In this document: positions 49,501 through 62,744 of the stretch, in pieces
How the letters are laid out: the number at the start of each line of letters is the position of its first letter
Position numbering within the stretch: the first letter of the stretch is position 1
NCBI GenBank assembly: GCA_963920665.1
Contig: OY987273.1
Coordinates: forward strand, 14,820,501-14,884,500
Direction of reading: 5' to 3'
DNA length: 64,000 bases
Source: Straminergon stramineum
Taxonomy: Eukaryota; Streptophyta; Bryopsida; Hypnales; Calliergonaceae
The notes under the pieces: model-generated
What the model saw: the letters and a program-made list of their open reading frames with translations, nothing else
What the model was told of the DNA's origin: nothing
Databases searched by the model: none
Position numbers and translations under genes: made by a program

Positions 49501-50004
49501 TAGAACCCTAGAGACACATCGCCTTCAAATGATCCACAACAAAAGAGTAGACATTAACCAAACCCCCTAGTTCAGCAACAGAGAACCGGCTATGGAACAA
49601 TCGAGGCCGGTGATGTAACCTATGCCAACCCTAATTCCATAATCATGACATTAACCCTCGCCCAAGAATCAAACAGCTTTCGGGAACATTCAAAGATGAG
49701 GAGGAGATGGGCGTAATGGTGATGAGCGATAGGAGTTACCTCGTCCCTGCTGGATTTGCTCCCGGAGTTGCGCTTCCTTTCCCCGGAGTTGCGCTTCCTT
49801 GCCCCGAAGTTGCGCTTCCTTGCCCCGAAGTTGCGCTTCCTTGCCTCCGAGTCGCGCTATCTCTTGAATGTCAGAGCACGTTTCGATTTGGTCTTCGACT
49901 CTTTCAATCTTTTGTTCCACGCTATGAATCTGCTCCTCCACGAGTCTTATCTGCTCTTCTACGCCTCGTATCTGATCTTCAAAATTTCTAAAAGAGTCAC
50001 CCAT
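46576..50004 (-). CDS. Crinkler-like protein: coiled coil, PD-(D/E)xK-like domain and protein kinase (frame disrupted)
   Basis: Exon 1 (50004-49740) is a coiled coil with VEEQI and four 7-residue KEAQLRG repeats. An intron (49739-49293) in matching phase leads to exon 2, with WDVVTDVEDYLNRADKLKRI, then PPRVDLLVQ and VAAFEHKNG, a D...ExK pattern like PD-(D/E)xK nucleases. DAHAEQVQYGQISVDFRL and YGVLTDIQNWFLFKRD (about 48010) follow. The kinase part has ITSGGWSGCVVGG and VAVKI (exon ending 47420), NEVDAYLKL to ELIDGSPLGSG (47184-47037) and HGDVEARNIMVV then VDFGFAR (46865-46576). The VAVK Lys, helix-C Glu, HGD Asp, Asn and DFG are intact, so the kinase could be active. Nuclease plus kinase is a known Crinkler effector combination. 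Frame breaks near 48810, 48600 and 47760 may be assembly errors, unseen introns or decay. Confidence 0.68.
49755..49850. repeat. 21-bp coding tandem repeat (KEAQLRG)
   Basis: Four consecutive 21-bp units, near-identical (ttgccccgaagttgcgcttcc on the plus strand), encode KEAQLRG on the minus strand. A 7-residue unit equals one coiled-coil heptad, so copy-number change would lengthen the coil without a frameshift. Confidence 0.92.
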
Positions 50005-50009
50005 TCCTC

Positions 50010-50600
50010 TCCACGACTCAATTCAACCGGCAACCGATGATGAGAGCGCGATCCCAGGAACACGAACCCGTAAACCCCCAGAAAGCTATCTCTCCACTTT
50101 ACTTACAGAACACAAGTCCTCGCTAAAGTTTTGAAGTGTAACCCTAGCCCTAAACCGGCACCGATATGCAGTACACTTATCCATACCAACGTCCAGAATG
50201 TCCACCGGCATCGATGTTCACCAGAAAGACTCGCCGGAGTGGAGTTGCTGGGCCTGTAAGTGGAGGCAAACGAGACGAAAGGCACCCTAACTCGGGATCT
50301 CCAGGACCACCCCAACACCCAGATGATCGTCGATCATCATCGGGGCGGGGTGGCCGATGAAGCGGCGTCGAGAGCAGAGTGAGAACTAGGCGTGTCAGGG
50401 AACAGACAGGGGTTGCCGGGCTTCTCGGGTGAGGAGTCAGACCAGGCAGCGGAGGACGGGAGTCAAGAGTGCGAGTAGTACAGCTGCGCATTGGTTGGGC
50501 CATGGGTAGACAACTGCATTTCTTGGGACCAGCGTTGTGGATGATGATGATACGTGATGTGTGATGTTTCACTTCTCATGATGTTTTTCAGTTTCTTTTG
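50010..50600. promoter_or_regulatory. Likely upstream region of the Crinkler-like gene
   Basis: A GC-rich, CpG-containing stretch from 50.0 to 50.56 kb separates the minus-strand start codon (50004) from an abrupt A+T-rich tract. It is the natural place for the promoter. I see no clear TATA box. Confidence 0.3.
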
Positions 50601-53600
50601 AGAAAACATAGACTTTCATATGTAAGTTTCACAAATTCATCCTTAAATGTGAATAGTGACATCTTGATTAATTAAATCTTAAAACTTCAATTTTTTCATT
50701 TCTATAAAATTTGAGAAATGATAAATTTTAGACATTTCAAAAATCATTACAATTATATATACATATAAAAAAAAAAATTATGAATGCAGTAAATGACAAA
50801 CCTTGCATATAAGACATTATTAATTTAATGAAGTTGTATAAATTTCTCTTAAAAATAATTTGTACTGTCTTCATACATTAAATATAAAAAGCTTCACCTT
50901 GTCTTTACAACAATCATAGTGTATAGTTCAAAATTTGAGATATGAGATATTAAGTCTTATTATAATTAATAAAGATTACCAAAAAAAATATATTAATGCA
51001 ATAAAAAGTAAAATTTTGCATATAAGACATTGCTAATCTAATAGTAATGTATAAACATCTATTAAAAATATTTTAACATAATTTTTAAAATTTAATTTGG
51101 TTATTAAAAAATCATAATTGTTACATATATACATTTATTGCTATATAAATTTTTGATTATAAACAATCAATTGATTTTTTTTAAAATTAATGAAATATTT
51201 CAAAATGAATTTTATTATTAATTAGTTATGTATAAATACCAATAGTTCTTATGAAATTGAAGATTTTTAAAAATAATATATTACCTTAATTCAATATTTC
51301 AATAGTTTTTAATAATATATTATATTAATATATAAAATTATTGAAAATTATTTATATATTTAATGAAGCTCAATTTTGAATGCTATAGTTTGTACCTTTT
51401 ATTATTAATTAATAATATTTTTTCTTCTTTGTTGAAGTTCACCAATGTTTTATTGCTTATATAAATATTATAAAGTAATAAACTGAATACGTTATTATAA
51501 AAATAAATAAACATTAGAATATAATCACTTTTTCTAAACAATGCTTGTAATAGTTGATAACAAAGTAAAATCAAACATATATAGAGTAATTATACTAAGA
51601 AGTCACTTTTTTTAATTATTAAAGAAAAATAAATAATATTGAAGCTTTGAAATTAGATAATTAAATAGTCTTTTTTAGTTATATCTACGATAGAAACTTA
51701 ATAAAGGTTTAGTTTAAATTAATTAATGAATTAGATTTTATTTTAAAATAAATTAAAGATTAGACATATATAAATCTAACGTCTTTCAAATAATATTAGA
51801 AAAAATATGTCAACGGCTTAATTAGTACTAAATTTTTATAATATTAAAAAATAAATATATATTATTATAATTAGATGAATGCATTATATTTAAACATTTT
51901 TATTAATTTTTTATATTTAGTTTTTTATATATTATATTTAGTTTTTTTATTTACTAAATTATTGATAATTATAGATAAATTTAACTTCAATGACATACTC
52001 TAAAAATCACACTATATATATTATTTGAATATTTTAAGCTTATCCTATATAATTATAATTCTAAAATAGATTTTATTATTAAAGATTAGATATTTGATAA
52101 ATTATTTACTTAAATTAAAATAAAATTAACAATTAGCCTTTGTAAAGAATTACAAAGAATTGATATAGCCATTTGAAAAATAAATTATATGTTGCTAAAG
52201 GCAATAGGTCAAAAGAATATATATAGCCATATAATCTAAATATAAATTTATTGAAAATTTAATAAATGACTAATATAAGTCTAAAAAAATATATTTATTG
52301 TTTTTTATTATAATATTCTTAAATACAAACAATGAAATTATTTTTTTATTAAATTTTATTTTATTGAAATATGGGCTATTCTATATTATATCTTTTTTTC
52401 TCTTTTCTATTTCTTTCTTTTTTACTTCATTAAATTATAGACCTTGTATATATTAAATGCTTAAAAATTTTGTGGATGAATGAAGGCACATCATCTTAGA
52501 TTATTAGAATGTCCAATGAAGGAGATGAATTGCATATAATGAATATGTTTAATAAAAAAAATTTTAACTTTAAAAAATTTACATGGAGATGATTTTGGTA
52601 GAAATTTTGTTTGAAACATTGTAAATGGTAGAACAAAAAAAAATCTACATCACATGCACAAGAAACCCTCAAAAAATCAAAATCAAAGTATGTAAGGAGA
52701 GCTTTAAGTATTATTAATTGTCATTTATATATATTCAAGGATATAATATTTATTCTTTTAAGATATCAAAAGAGATTTAAATCGAATTTAATAGCATTAA
52801 TGAAAATAAAGTCATATCCAATATCTTTTTTTTGAATGCAAAGTCTTTAAAGTATAGATGAAATAGAATAAAGAATTATTAAAAATATACCAATTTTATC
52901 AACATCTTTGCAAATAAACTCAAAGGCTTGGATATTGATAAAAATGATAATGATATAGTGATGACTCTTTTTGATAGAATACCTTCAAATGATAGCTAGC
53001 TCATCACCTCATTGAGAATAAAATTTACAAAAGATCTAATTAAAAATTTTGTAATAATTCAGTTAATGCATGAGATGTCAAAGTATAAGGAAAAAGGTCT
53101 TAAGAAAATGACATGGCTTTGATGACATGTTGTTATACTAAGAATTCTTCATTACTATATAATATAATTTAAAATATAATTTAACATAAAAAATTTTAAG
53201 AGAAGGAAATTTTTTTGATTGTGATTGTAACCATCTATTAGAATTGTATCTTATTACATGCTTAAAAATGATAAAAGGCATCAAATTGTTTTTTATAAAA
53301 ATTTTGAATTCTAATTTTAAAATTCAAAATTTTGACTAATTTAATGATTTTTAATAGATTCAACCATCTAAACTTTAGTAAAGTGGTAATTATATTTTTA
53401 ATTTATTATCTTATTTCCATTTCATGTTCATCATTTCTAAATTTTTTTTGAAAAACTTATATTAAAAAATTTATTGAATTTTTGTACTTGTTTAAGCTTT
53501 TGGCATCTATATTGCAAGTTGAAATTAAAAGAAGAAACAAACAAACAAAGATAGTAGAAAAAAAGAAAAAGAAAAAGGTTTGCTACTAAATTTTATTTTC

Positions 53601-54730
53601 AATTGATATTAAATCTTTTAAAAAAAGATTAGTGATGAAGATACATAATTTTAGTAGAATGAAATGTTGTTTAACTAAGAAGATAAAAAGCACTAGGTGC
53701 AAACTACAAAGAAGGAGAAAAGGTACAAAATTGAATATAAAAAAGATTCATACAACCTTCTAATATAAAATTATAAAGAAAACTGTATTTAAGATTTTGA
53801 ATATGTATAAAATAAAAGGATACAAATTTTTATCTTTTGAAATTGGCATATAAAAGACATTTTAAAGACATCTTTAGAGGCAATGTTTTGAGAAACATCT
53901 TATATAAATAATAAAGTCATAATAAAGAAATTTTGGATCAATATTCATCTTTACAAAGGACATATGAAATATTAAAATTAAGAAGGTTCAAAATTGTGAT
54001 TATTAACAAATTTAAACATTTAAGAAATATACTTTTTTGTCATTATATATTATGGATTTGGCTATAAAATATGCAAAACATATTATTTATTCTTTTCTTA
54101 TATTTAAATCAAAGTCTTAACAGCTTCTAACTTATTTGTAAGAACATATAGCAATTTTTATAGATGGATTTTATAAAGCAATTGGAATTTGTTACTTGAA
54201 ATCTTTGTAATAAAAAAATTTCAAATTTTATAAATAATGAAAAACGTAGAGTTTTTTCTACATCAGTTAGATATAAGAATGATTCTAAATCAATTATAAA
54301 AACATTTTTCTTATTGCATTATAGTCCTTTCTAGTTGCAAAATACATTCATTGATTTTTCAACTTTCATTTACATTTGTATATACTTGAGGATTTTAACA
54401 TGGAACCATTAGAATTTAAAAATAGATGATAATATCATTATCAATAGTGATGTCAATAGATTATGTTTTAAAACAAAAGATTGAGTTGAGAATACTATAT
54501 TTAAAGCATTTTAACCTCTTGCAATTGATTGCTAATTAGATACATGTCATAAATAATTTTATTTATTAACTTGTTTTGCTACAATTATCTAACCTGCTGC
54601 ATTGTTACAGTGGTGCAAATAGAAGATCTCAATTATTTTATTACTATTTTAAAATTATTGAATACTTAATTCTAAATAATTGCAAAAAATTAATAAAATC
54701 ATGATATTATTTACAATTTAAGTGGCAATG
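50600..54730. other. Very A+T-rich, CpG-poor tract, 4.1 kb
   Basis: The base composition changes sharply at both sides. The tract is by eye about four-fifths or more A+T, full of AT-runs and with only scattered CG dinucleotides. No ORF of note, tandem unit or terminal repeat was recognised. It could be an ancient transposon eroded by cytosine deamination, a matrix-attachment-like region, or inserted foreign DNA. Confidence 0.6.
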
Positions 54731-56880
54731 TTGTTCAGAACACCATAAAATAGTGTTGTTGTTGTTTATGGGTTTAATCGGAACCATCAAAGCCTAATCC
54801 TATAGTGAAGGCCAAGCACCAACTTTGTCAGCAGTCTCATAGGTTCATATCAGTTGGACCACAGCTATCTTCTTCTATTTTGTCAACTGGAGTTTGCTAT
54901 GACTTGTGACTTTGTCAATAATACTAGGTTTGGTATGATTGCCTTAGTATTTTGCATATTTCGCAAATTTTGCATGTGGTAGAGGTATATATAAATGGAA
55001 AGATACGTAGGAGGTAAATGTGTAGACTATGGAAATAGTGAGGGCTGTGGTAGATGCGGCTAAGGCAGTGGAGTAGACTGGAAATCCCATGAATTTCAGT
55101 GTAGGAGGCATGCTGTAGATAGAAGATACTAATTTGGTGAACCATTGTAATCATACAAAGTAATAAAGTGCAAAATTGAATCATTACAACTTTACTTGCA
55201 GTCCTTATAACACTCAGTAATATGAGGTGTGTAAAGTGCACGTTGCTGCATTTTTTTGCAAGTGATGAGTTCACTAAGAAAACTTGGATTTTTTTGAAGA
55301 CAAATGTGAGAATTTCAAAACAACACACTAGAATTTTCACCTTTTTACCAGTTATTCTAGGAATTAATATTGGCAGTGTGTCCTAATTTCGAAGTCTTCA
55401 ATGGGTTTTCTCGGATTCCTTCCATCCACACATGGGTTTTCTAGAAATTCCCAATACTTGACATAAGGGATTCAACATGCACTGGTTGTGTGCGAGGAAA
55501 AGGTAAATACTCAATACTGAGGCAAATTAAGTGAGACTAGGATCAAGCAACACCTACAAAATTCGACAACGCAAAGCCAAATCCAGAAGCTACTTCAACT
55601 TGAGTAAATCCTACAAATGACTTGCGCAGGAACACACACCAAACACAGACGACGTCGCCTGCTCGAAAACTAGGGAATGCAAAAGCTCTCTTAACTCTGA
55701 AGGCCTGCCTCTTTAAAGAATAGTACCAAGGAGGTCTTGCAAAACTAGTGTGGGACCATCATTGAATTTGACAGTTTAGAAATATTACCTACCACCTGAT
55801 TATTAGCTTCCGATCACCAATTACATTGATGACAGCAAATAACTTGTATCGGGAACTTGTTGTGGTCAGTTTATCAAAATTTTCATACTTGCCGTGTAGA
55901 TTGTACACTTTAAAGATGTAATTGAAGATTTAATAAAAAAATTTGTGTTAGTGGTAGTATTGTTAATAATAAAAGATCCAAAAACTTGACTCTAACTTAA
56001 ATTTTTTTTCTGACAAACATCACAAAATATCATTTTAATTAGCCTTGTACCACCTGATATTCAAGTACTTTTAGTTTTGATCATGCCTACGTACCCATTC
56101 ATGACAATGCCTCATGGAGTGTCGCTCTGGGTGACTTATTTTTCCGTATGTTCTGAAGAACAATCTGGGCTAAGATTATTGAACACTCTAAGTTTTAATA
56201 TTCCTCTCAGCTGAGATTCTTAAATTTAAATGTATACTGCAAAAAGCTGCAAAGCTTGAATTTTGGAACATAGAAAACCATACAAGTATTCTGTGAACTT
56301 TCTATACTACATGTATGAGTTTGTGATTGGCGCTACAACAGAGTGATTTTGTCTCTCTTTAGCCAAACTCATTAATTTGAAGGGATATTCTTATTTGTAG
56401 CAATCATTGATAACCTTTCACAGCAGTTTTTTTCTGTTCTCTGAAATGCAGATTATGCTATAGTTTCACAGCCTCTTTCATATTAACCAACAATTCAATG
56501 GTAAATTTACAAAAGACTGATTGTGTTAGCTGGCATGTTCATGTTCTTCCTCATAATCCCAGAGAATTTTTGATGATTTGTTGGTAAATTTTGTGACGTG
56601 CAGAATATCACTCATATGATCTTCCAAAGAACACAACTACGTAGTTGCTTACTACACATCGAAGGGGACCAGCAAATGGATTTCCACACGCTTGGTGTCC
56701 TTGTTCACAGCTATAGGGCGAGCTGGAGGTGGCAGTATGTCCATTCGTCACATTAGTATTTTATCTAGCAGATCTTGTACATCCACATTGATGTTGCACA
56801 TCACGGTATACCTCGGAAAGACCTAGCAACTAATGACCTAATGTTGAGGAATTATTTTTTAGAAAAATGCTCAATCCTAT
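54731..56880. other. Balanced-composition island between A+T-rich tracts, gene-like but unassigned
   Basis: Composition returns to normal and short coding-like pieces appear, such as CLLHIEGDQQMDFHTLGVLV after a TGCAG at about 56604 (+). The 138-codon minus frame at 54924-55340 is Leu/Ile/Ser-rich low-complexity sequence. No family recognised. Confidence 0.3.
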
Positions 56881-59230
56881 CTTTTTGAAATTATTGTTTC
56901 AATGATTTTAGTGATGTTAACATGATTTTAGCAAAAAAGACAATAGAAAAGCATGTCTTCTTCTTTTTATTTTCAAAACTTGCAATACATCTAAGAATTT
57001 AAAAAAAAAGTTTTTTTTGCTTCTTCTAAAGCATGTAGCTCCAAGTAATTGATATCAATTTTAGTATTAATAGACTATCCATTGTATTGGCCTTTTGCAA
57101 CATTTTGATGTAGCTAATACAAAACTAACATACTCATTTGTTCTAGTTTTTAAAAGTAGTAGCACCTTAAATATCTCATTTTGATAAAATAAAAGATGCT
57201 AATTTAATGAGGTTCTCTTTTTACAATTTTAGGCTATAATTATTGCATTATTTTTTTGCATAAGATGAATGTTCATTATTATAACATGATTTTTTTCATA
57301 TGTAAATTTTAATAATAAAGTATGGCTTTAATCTACCATATTATTTCTACAATTAATCCATCTTCTTTTCTTTAGAAGCTATTGTTTTACTTATTTTCAT
57401 AGATAAAAATGAAACATATCTTATCTTTGTTTTTTTAACAAACATATGCAAGCTTATATAAAACAATAAGAACAAACATTGCATTATGTAATGTGGTAGT
57501 ATTTTTTATATTTTTGCAAATTTTAACATTGAAATTTTTTACATAAAAATTTATAGTTGTTTTTAGATTAATACTAATTAGCAATGATGATATATAGCAT
57601 TTATAGGCTATATTATTAATGTAGTATATAATAATAGGATTAACACTTTTAAAAATAAATATATTAAAATACTTAAATTAAATTCATTAAATATAAAAGA
57701 TATATCTTGTTTTCATTTACTTTAAAAATAATCACATTCTAAAATTTATTTTTCATTAACATTCTTCTTAAGAACATTCAATTAAGGCTATTAGTATGCA
57801 TTATTTATAAATCAAATCAATAATTTTGAATTGCATGATTTTTATATATCATAAAAATCATTAACTTTCAAAATTAAAATTAAATATAAAAGTGAACATT
57901 GAATTGAATGAAATTAAGCATGAGTAAATGACAAAGTTTAATTTGTAACTAAATGCCATCATTAATTATAGATATCACAAGCATATTTTAATTTATGCAA
58001 TCTTTAATAATCTTTTAAAATTCTTTAAAATTTTAAAAAATTTCTATCAATTTGAAAATATTTTTAAAATTTCAAAAAATCCTCAAAGTTTTAGAATCTA
58101 TTATATTTAATTATATCAATTTGAAATTTTTTTTTTGAATTCTCTTTTCAAAGATTAAAATTTTTGTAAAAAGATTCTATAAAAACTAAGCTTTATAGTG
58201 TAAATAAAAAAAAAACACTAAATTATCCTTTAATTTTGCCAATAATGATCTTAGAACAATGCTTTATAATATCTGTTTTTTAGTCTTATATGCAAGGTTT
58301 CTAAGAAAATTTAATATTAAAATCATCAAATTTGTGTCTCTAAAGTAACCATATTATAAATAAAGGCAAGAAAAATTATAAATACATCCAAAGCAATTTT
58401 AAATGTCATGAAGTAATATTATTGTTAATATTACAATATATATCCACATAATCTTATAAAATATTTTTACTTTATTACTATTATAAACATTTGTTACATT
58501 TATATTTTGAAGTCTTATATCATGCATTTTTTTTAAATAATATTTTTTACATTAGTTTGATATATAAATTTATATATAACATATGATAGTTATCACTATA
58601 CTAAAATGATAGCATCTATGGACTAAAGACAATTAAATTTATTTATTTATTTTCTTACATAGATCTATTTGATATATTTCAAGCCATCTATTTTTTATAG
58701 CAAAAATTATATATATAGCATTGTTGTTTTTGCAATTTAAAAATAAACATTTGACAATATAATGTCTTTCAATTTATAATTGACAAATGATTTCTTTTGC
58801 AATGGAATTCTTCACCTCTATGCATACTAAAAAAAAGTCTTAGTCTAATTTCTATAGCCATTATGTAGTCAATATTCTAATCTTTACATATTGAAATCTT
58901 TACAATTATTTAACAATCTAAAATTTATATTTATTATAATGAATTGTTTGTTGTATTATTTTTTATTTCTAATACAATAATTAGCAACAAATTCATATAA
59001 ATTATGTTAAAAATTGGAGGACTTTACATATGAGATACATACAAGTTGAGAAGAAAATATTTAAAAAAAAATATTGCTTCATTCCAAAAAAAAAAGTAAA
59101 TATATAGCACTCTTAGACAATATTATTCAATTTTTTTTTCTTGCCTATTTTTTCCATTTTTTGTCCACATGTTTGTCCACTTTTATTAGCATTTAAGTAC
59201 TTTTTGCTTTATTTTTCTCTTCTCCATCTT
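56880..59230. other. Second very A+T-rich tract, 2.3 kb
   Basis: Same character as 50.6-54.7 kb: long A and T runs, almost no CG, no ORF and no recognised ends. It stops just before the 25-bp tandem array. Confidence 0.55.
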
Positions 59231-59265
59231 TGATTGTTGCCTCTGAACTCTCAGAGCCTATACTC

Positions 59266-59485
59266 AATAAGATCAATCTACCTTTCATTGAGCAAGGTCA
59301 ATCTACCTTTTGCTCAATAAGGTCAATCTACCTTTTACTTAGCAAGGTCAATCTAACTTTCGATTAGCAAGATCGATCTATCTTCCACTTAGCAAGGTCA
59401 ACCTACCTTTCACTTAGCAAGGTCAATCTACCTTTTGCTCAACAAGGTCAATCTACCTTCCGCTCTACAAGGTCAATCTACCAAG
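59266..59485. repeat. Regular 25-bp tandem array, nine copies
   Basis: The landmark tcaatcta (or a one- or two-base variant) starts at 59273, 59298, 59323, 59348, 59373, 59398, 59423, 59448 and 59473, exactly 25 bp apart. The unit is close to AGCAAGGTCAATCTACCTTT plus five variable bases. Adjacent copies have no spacers, so it is a minisatellite. Confidence 0.93.
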
Positions 59486-59489
59486 CTTT

Positions 59490-60900
59490 CATCCTTCTAT
59501 GATTAATTGGATTGAAGAATGATTGCATCATTAACATTAGCATATTAACATGTGGAATAAGGTAAAATTAATGGATTCATTATTGAGGTTAAAATTAGCT
59601 ACTTGGATTAATTTGGATCAACTTGGAACTAACATGCAATATTGTCTTTGGCCACCTTATCTCTTCTCTCCAACATGCTCAAAGAATTCAGCTAATATGA
59701 AAGTCTCTCTTAGCCCTAAGCTTCTCTTTGATTGTCCGCCATTTTATACTAACTATTTGGCTTTTAGCTATTTGCTTGGATCTTCCCCCATGCTTATTTT
59801 GCTAAACTATATTCCATTCTTGACCTTGTGACCTCTTTATCTTGGCCTGTGTCTTATCCTAGTCAATAATCCAACCTACTTTCCCCTCTACCATATGACC
59901 TTTAGCTTTGCCATTTCCTCGTTGCTCCTTGTCTTTATCCATTGTTGTAGCAGTTTGCCTCCGGCCCTTTGAGGCTGCCACCAAACCAATTCTCCACTAA
60001 ATTTATTGATTACTACCATTGCATTGGAATTGCCTCATCTAATTGAGTGAATGATATTTTATCCCTTATGAAAGCTCTCTTTTTTAATTATCATCAGCTT
60101 CTAATCCATATATATTGATCCTTGATAGAAACAACCAAAGTTAGAAATATATATAGAGGAGTGAAAGATATGTTAATATTTTTATTAAAGTTAGAAAATG
60201 GATAAAAATAAAAAGTTTGAGTTGAGTAGAAAAGTTGAAGGAGGACAAAGAAAGTTTGAAGAAAATTTAATAAATAAAATACAACTCTCCTTTGATCCTA
60301 TAATATGATGCAGTACACAAATTTTGGTTATTACCACAATTTTTCTTCCAAAATTTTTTCATCCAATTTTTTTTGCTTGTTACTTTTCCATAACTCTATT
60401 TGAAAAACCTATGATAACTATACAATTAGCTATTTTTTATCCTATGCTTAATATTGCAACATGATAATAGTAATTTATTTTATATTTTAATGCTAAAATA
60501 TCAAGTACAAATTTACTTTAAATTCAACATTAAAGTTTATTCTATTTTATAGGACTAATGTATAAATAGAGGTGATAAAATATATTATTTTCCTTAGTCT
60601 TGCCAACATAAGCTATGGAGCAATCGATTTAGTATATTTTCAAAATTAAGCCCTCCATCTATGTGAGATGACCACATCCTCAAAGACCCCTAGCATGCAG
60701 AAAACCAAGAGATTTTTCTACACTAGGAGGGTCAATAAGCTTTGATTCAAGAGCACTTACACCTATCAAAAGACTATTCTAGTGCCGCCGGGTAAGCTAA
60801 AGCTATTGCTATTGCAAGCTCTTTTTCAAGATTTACCTTCAGTCCCTAAAACATCTCACGGTGACTACGATTTGCATTTCACTATGATTATATGCAATTT
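59490..60900. other. No gene recognised
   Basis: Moderately A+T-rich. A 93-codon plus-strand frame at 59550-59831 has no motif and is not called. Pyrimidine-rich phrases at 59.85-60.0 kb look like old repeat sequence. Confidence 0.35.
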
Positions 60901-60904
60901 GCGA

Positions 60905-62460
60905 TGCTCTTGCATTAAATCAGAAGTTCTATGAATTTCACCAGCAGAATTGTGCTCTCATGCTTCAACTTCTCGAGCTTTGCCATGCTTGAATGTAGAG
61001 AGCAATCAGTAGTTGAGAGCTGTAAGCTTTTCTCCTCTAAAACAAAAAACATAGACTCCCGGGTAAGCAGGTTTCCATCGCACACATCAACGTAAAACAC
61101 CCATACATGTGATGCGCTAAAGTGGATATAACATAGGAACTAATATCAATAGTGAATTCAAAATACAACAAAACATGTTCATAGACGGAATACAACTACA
61201 CTGGAGAAAGTTCATGATGTCCTAAAATGAATCCATTAAAGGGACCAAACCTTTTGTGCTGAAAGGTTGGCAACCTTGCGTGGAAGAGAATCAAGCTCAG
61301 CATTCTATTCTGACAATGTTAGATGCAGTTCAGAAAATCGTCTTTCATGCTCCAAGCATAGAACTCGCCCTATTTCGAGTCTCTTCTTAGTCTCCTCAAC
61401 CCAAAATCTAAAATAGACACTTGCTCTAAACGAATAAGCATGACTACTCTCTTTCCAATAACAGAGCGGTTCATCTTACCTTGATTATTTGCTAAGGAAA
61501 TATTTTTCCTACATCAGGGCAGGAGAGATTCAACTGCACCCAGCAAGCCTAGCCAAAGCCAATTGAGCCAACCCTTTTGTTGAAAGGCAGGTTCAAGTGT
61601 AAGGAGGTCTTCTGCAATCGGACCCTCTGCTCCACCACTGCTTTCATCCTCAAGTGTTGCTGCATTTCCATTGATATCATGGCATCATATTTCTTAGATA
61701 AAGTTCGGAAAAGACAAGCCATGACAAATTGTAAAGCCAAGACGAATTTCATCATGGATATGGGCATACATGTAAAGAAGAGAACCTCTTCATAACCCGA
61801 ATGACTGAATTTAGCTCTCTAAATCAACCTAAGCGTCAATACAATAATATAGTGGACCTCAAACATCAAAAAAATGACAACAAACATAAAATCAACCTAC
61901 AAAAAATGACGACCTTACAAAGCTGCAACAAGAAAAGATCTCAGTGCTGTGGAGAACGCTTACCACAAGAAGCCTCTCTCTTAGCTAACAATGAGAAGAA
62001 AAAAATTTCGCCCATTTCAAATGGTCTCACTCTCTTCCAACTCCGCTGACTCCTCCCCACCACCACCACCACTACACACACACACACACACACATAGAAG
62101 GCTACAGTACGCCTCATACAGAAATAGTTAAATGCAAGGACATTTATCAGTGTTATCTTGAATCTTCCTAATCGAAATGAGCCCATATCAAGAAGACACA
62201 AAACAAACAATACTTTGTCTCTGGTAAACGATTGCTGCTTGGCGTTTACTAGTCACAAGAATGCATAGCACGGTTCCATTCTCTACTCACACAAATATGC
62301 TAAAATCACTACGTTTGTTTGTCAGAGAAGATTTTTGACAAACCTGGCCACGCTCCAAGCTCTCAAGCTTGTAAATGTATAGATCTACGTATCGCTCACG
62401 GTATGGCCTGCAATATCGCGGAACACCATTTTCAATTCTCTTTAGAAAATTCCAAGAACC
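60905..62460 (-). pseudogene. Coiled-coil protein exons, unassigned
   Basis: In minus-strand order: PYRERYVDLYIYKLESLERG after acceptor ATATTGCAG, with donor CAG/GTTTGT (about 62400-62346), MISMEMQQHLRMKAVVEQRV (about 61690-61610), VEETKKRLEIGRVLCLEHER then RFSELHLTLSE, an in-frame TAG and NAELDSLPRKVANLSAQK with a donor (about 61410-61255), and EEKSLQLSTTDCSLHSSMAK then LEKLKHESTILL (about 61040-60940). Heptad spacing and Glu/Lys/Leu content indicate a long coiled coil. At least one stop breaks it. It lies downstream of the cyclophilin-71 exons on the same strand, where the rest of that gene should be. Confidence 0.4.
62056..62094. repeat. Compound microsatellite (CCA)n(CA)n
   Basis: About six CCA units are followed directly by about ten CA units, in a region between candidate exons. 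Confidence 0.9.
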
Positions 62461-62744
62461 ATGAAGTACAACAAGAATTCGTCCGATGTTAAATCATCTG
62501 GCACAGACAAGGCTTCGAAAATTCAAGAGGCAAAGCTCAAGAATGACCCAAATATGATGTAGTTTTCAAATAATTTCAGTGCTCCCCCATGCCGGGTTGG
62601 GCGAACCTACACACCCTCCTTTCTCCTCATGAATACAAACTTCCCAAAGTTAAAAAGCTCTTTTCACCCACCAAACTCTCTTTTGCCTATAACCACAAAC
62701 ATAACCATAACCATAAAGAACTTAGGCGCTATCATGCACGTTAC

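Noticed and set aside
54924..55340. 138-codon minus-strand frame
   Set aside because: Leu/Ile/Ser/His-rich low-complexity translation of pyrimidine-rich DNA; no domain or splice support.
59266..59485. Possible CRISPR array
   Set aside because: The 25-bp units are contiguous without unique spacers, and the genome is eukaryotic.
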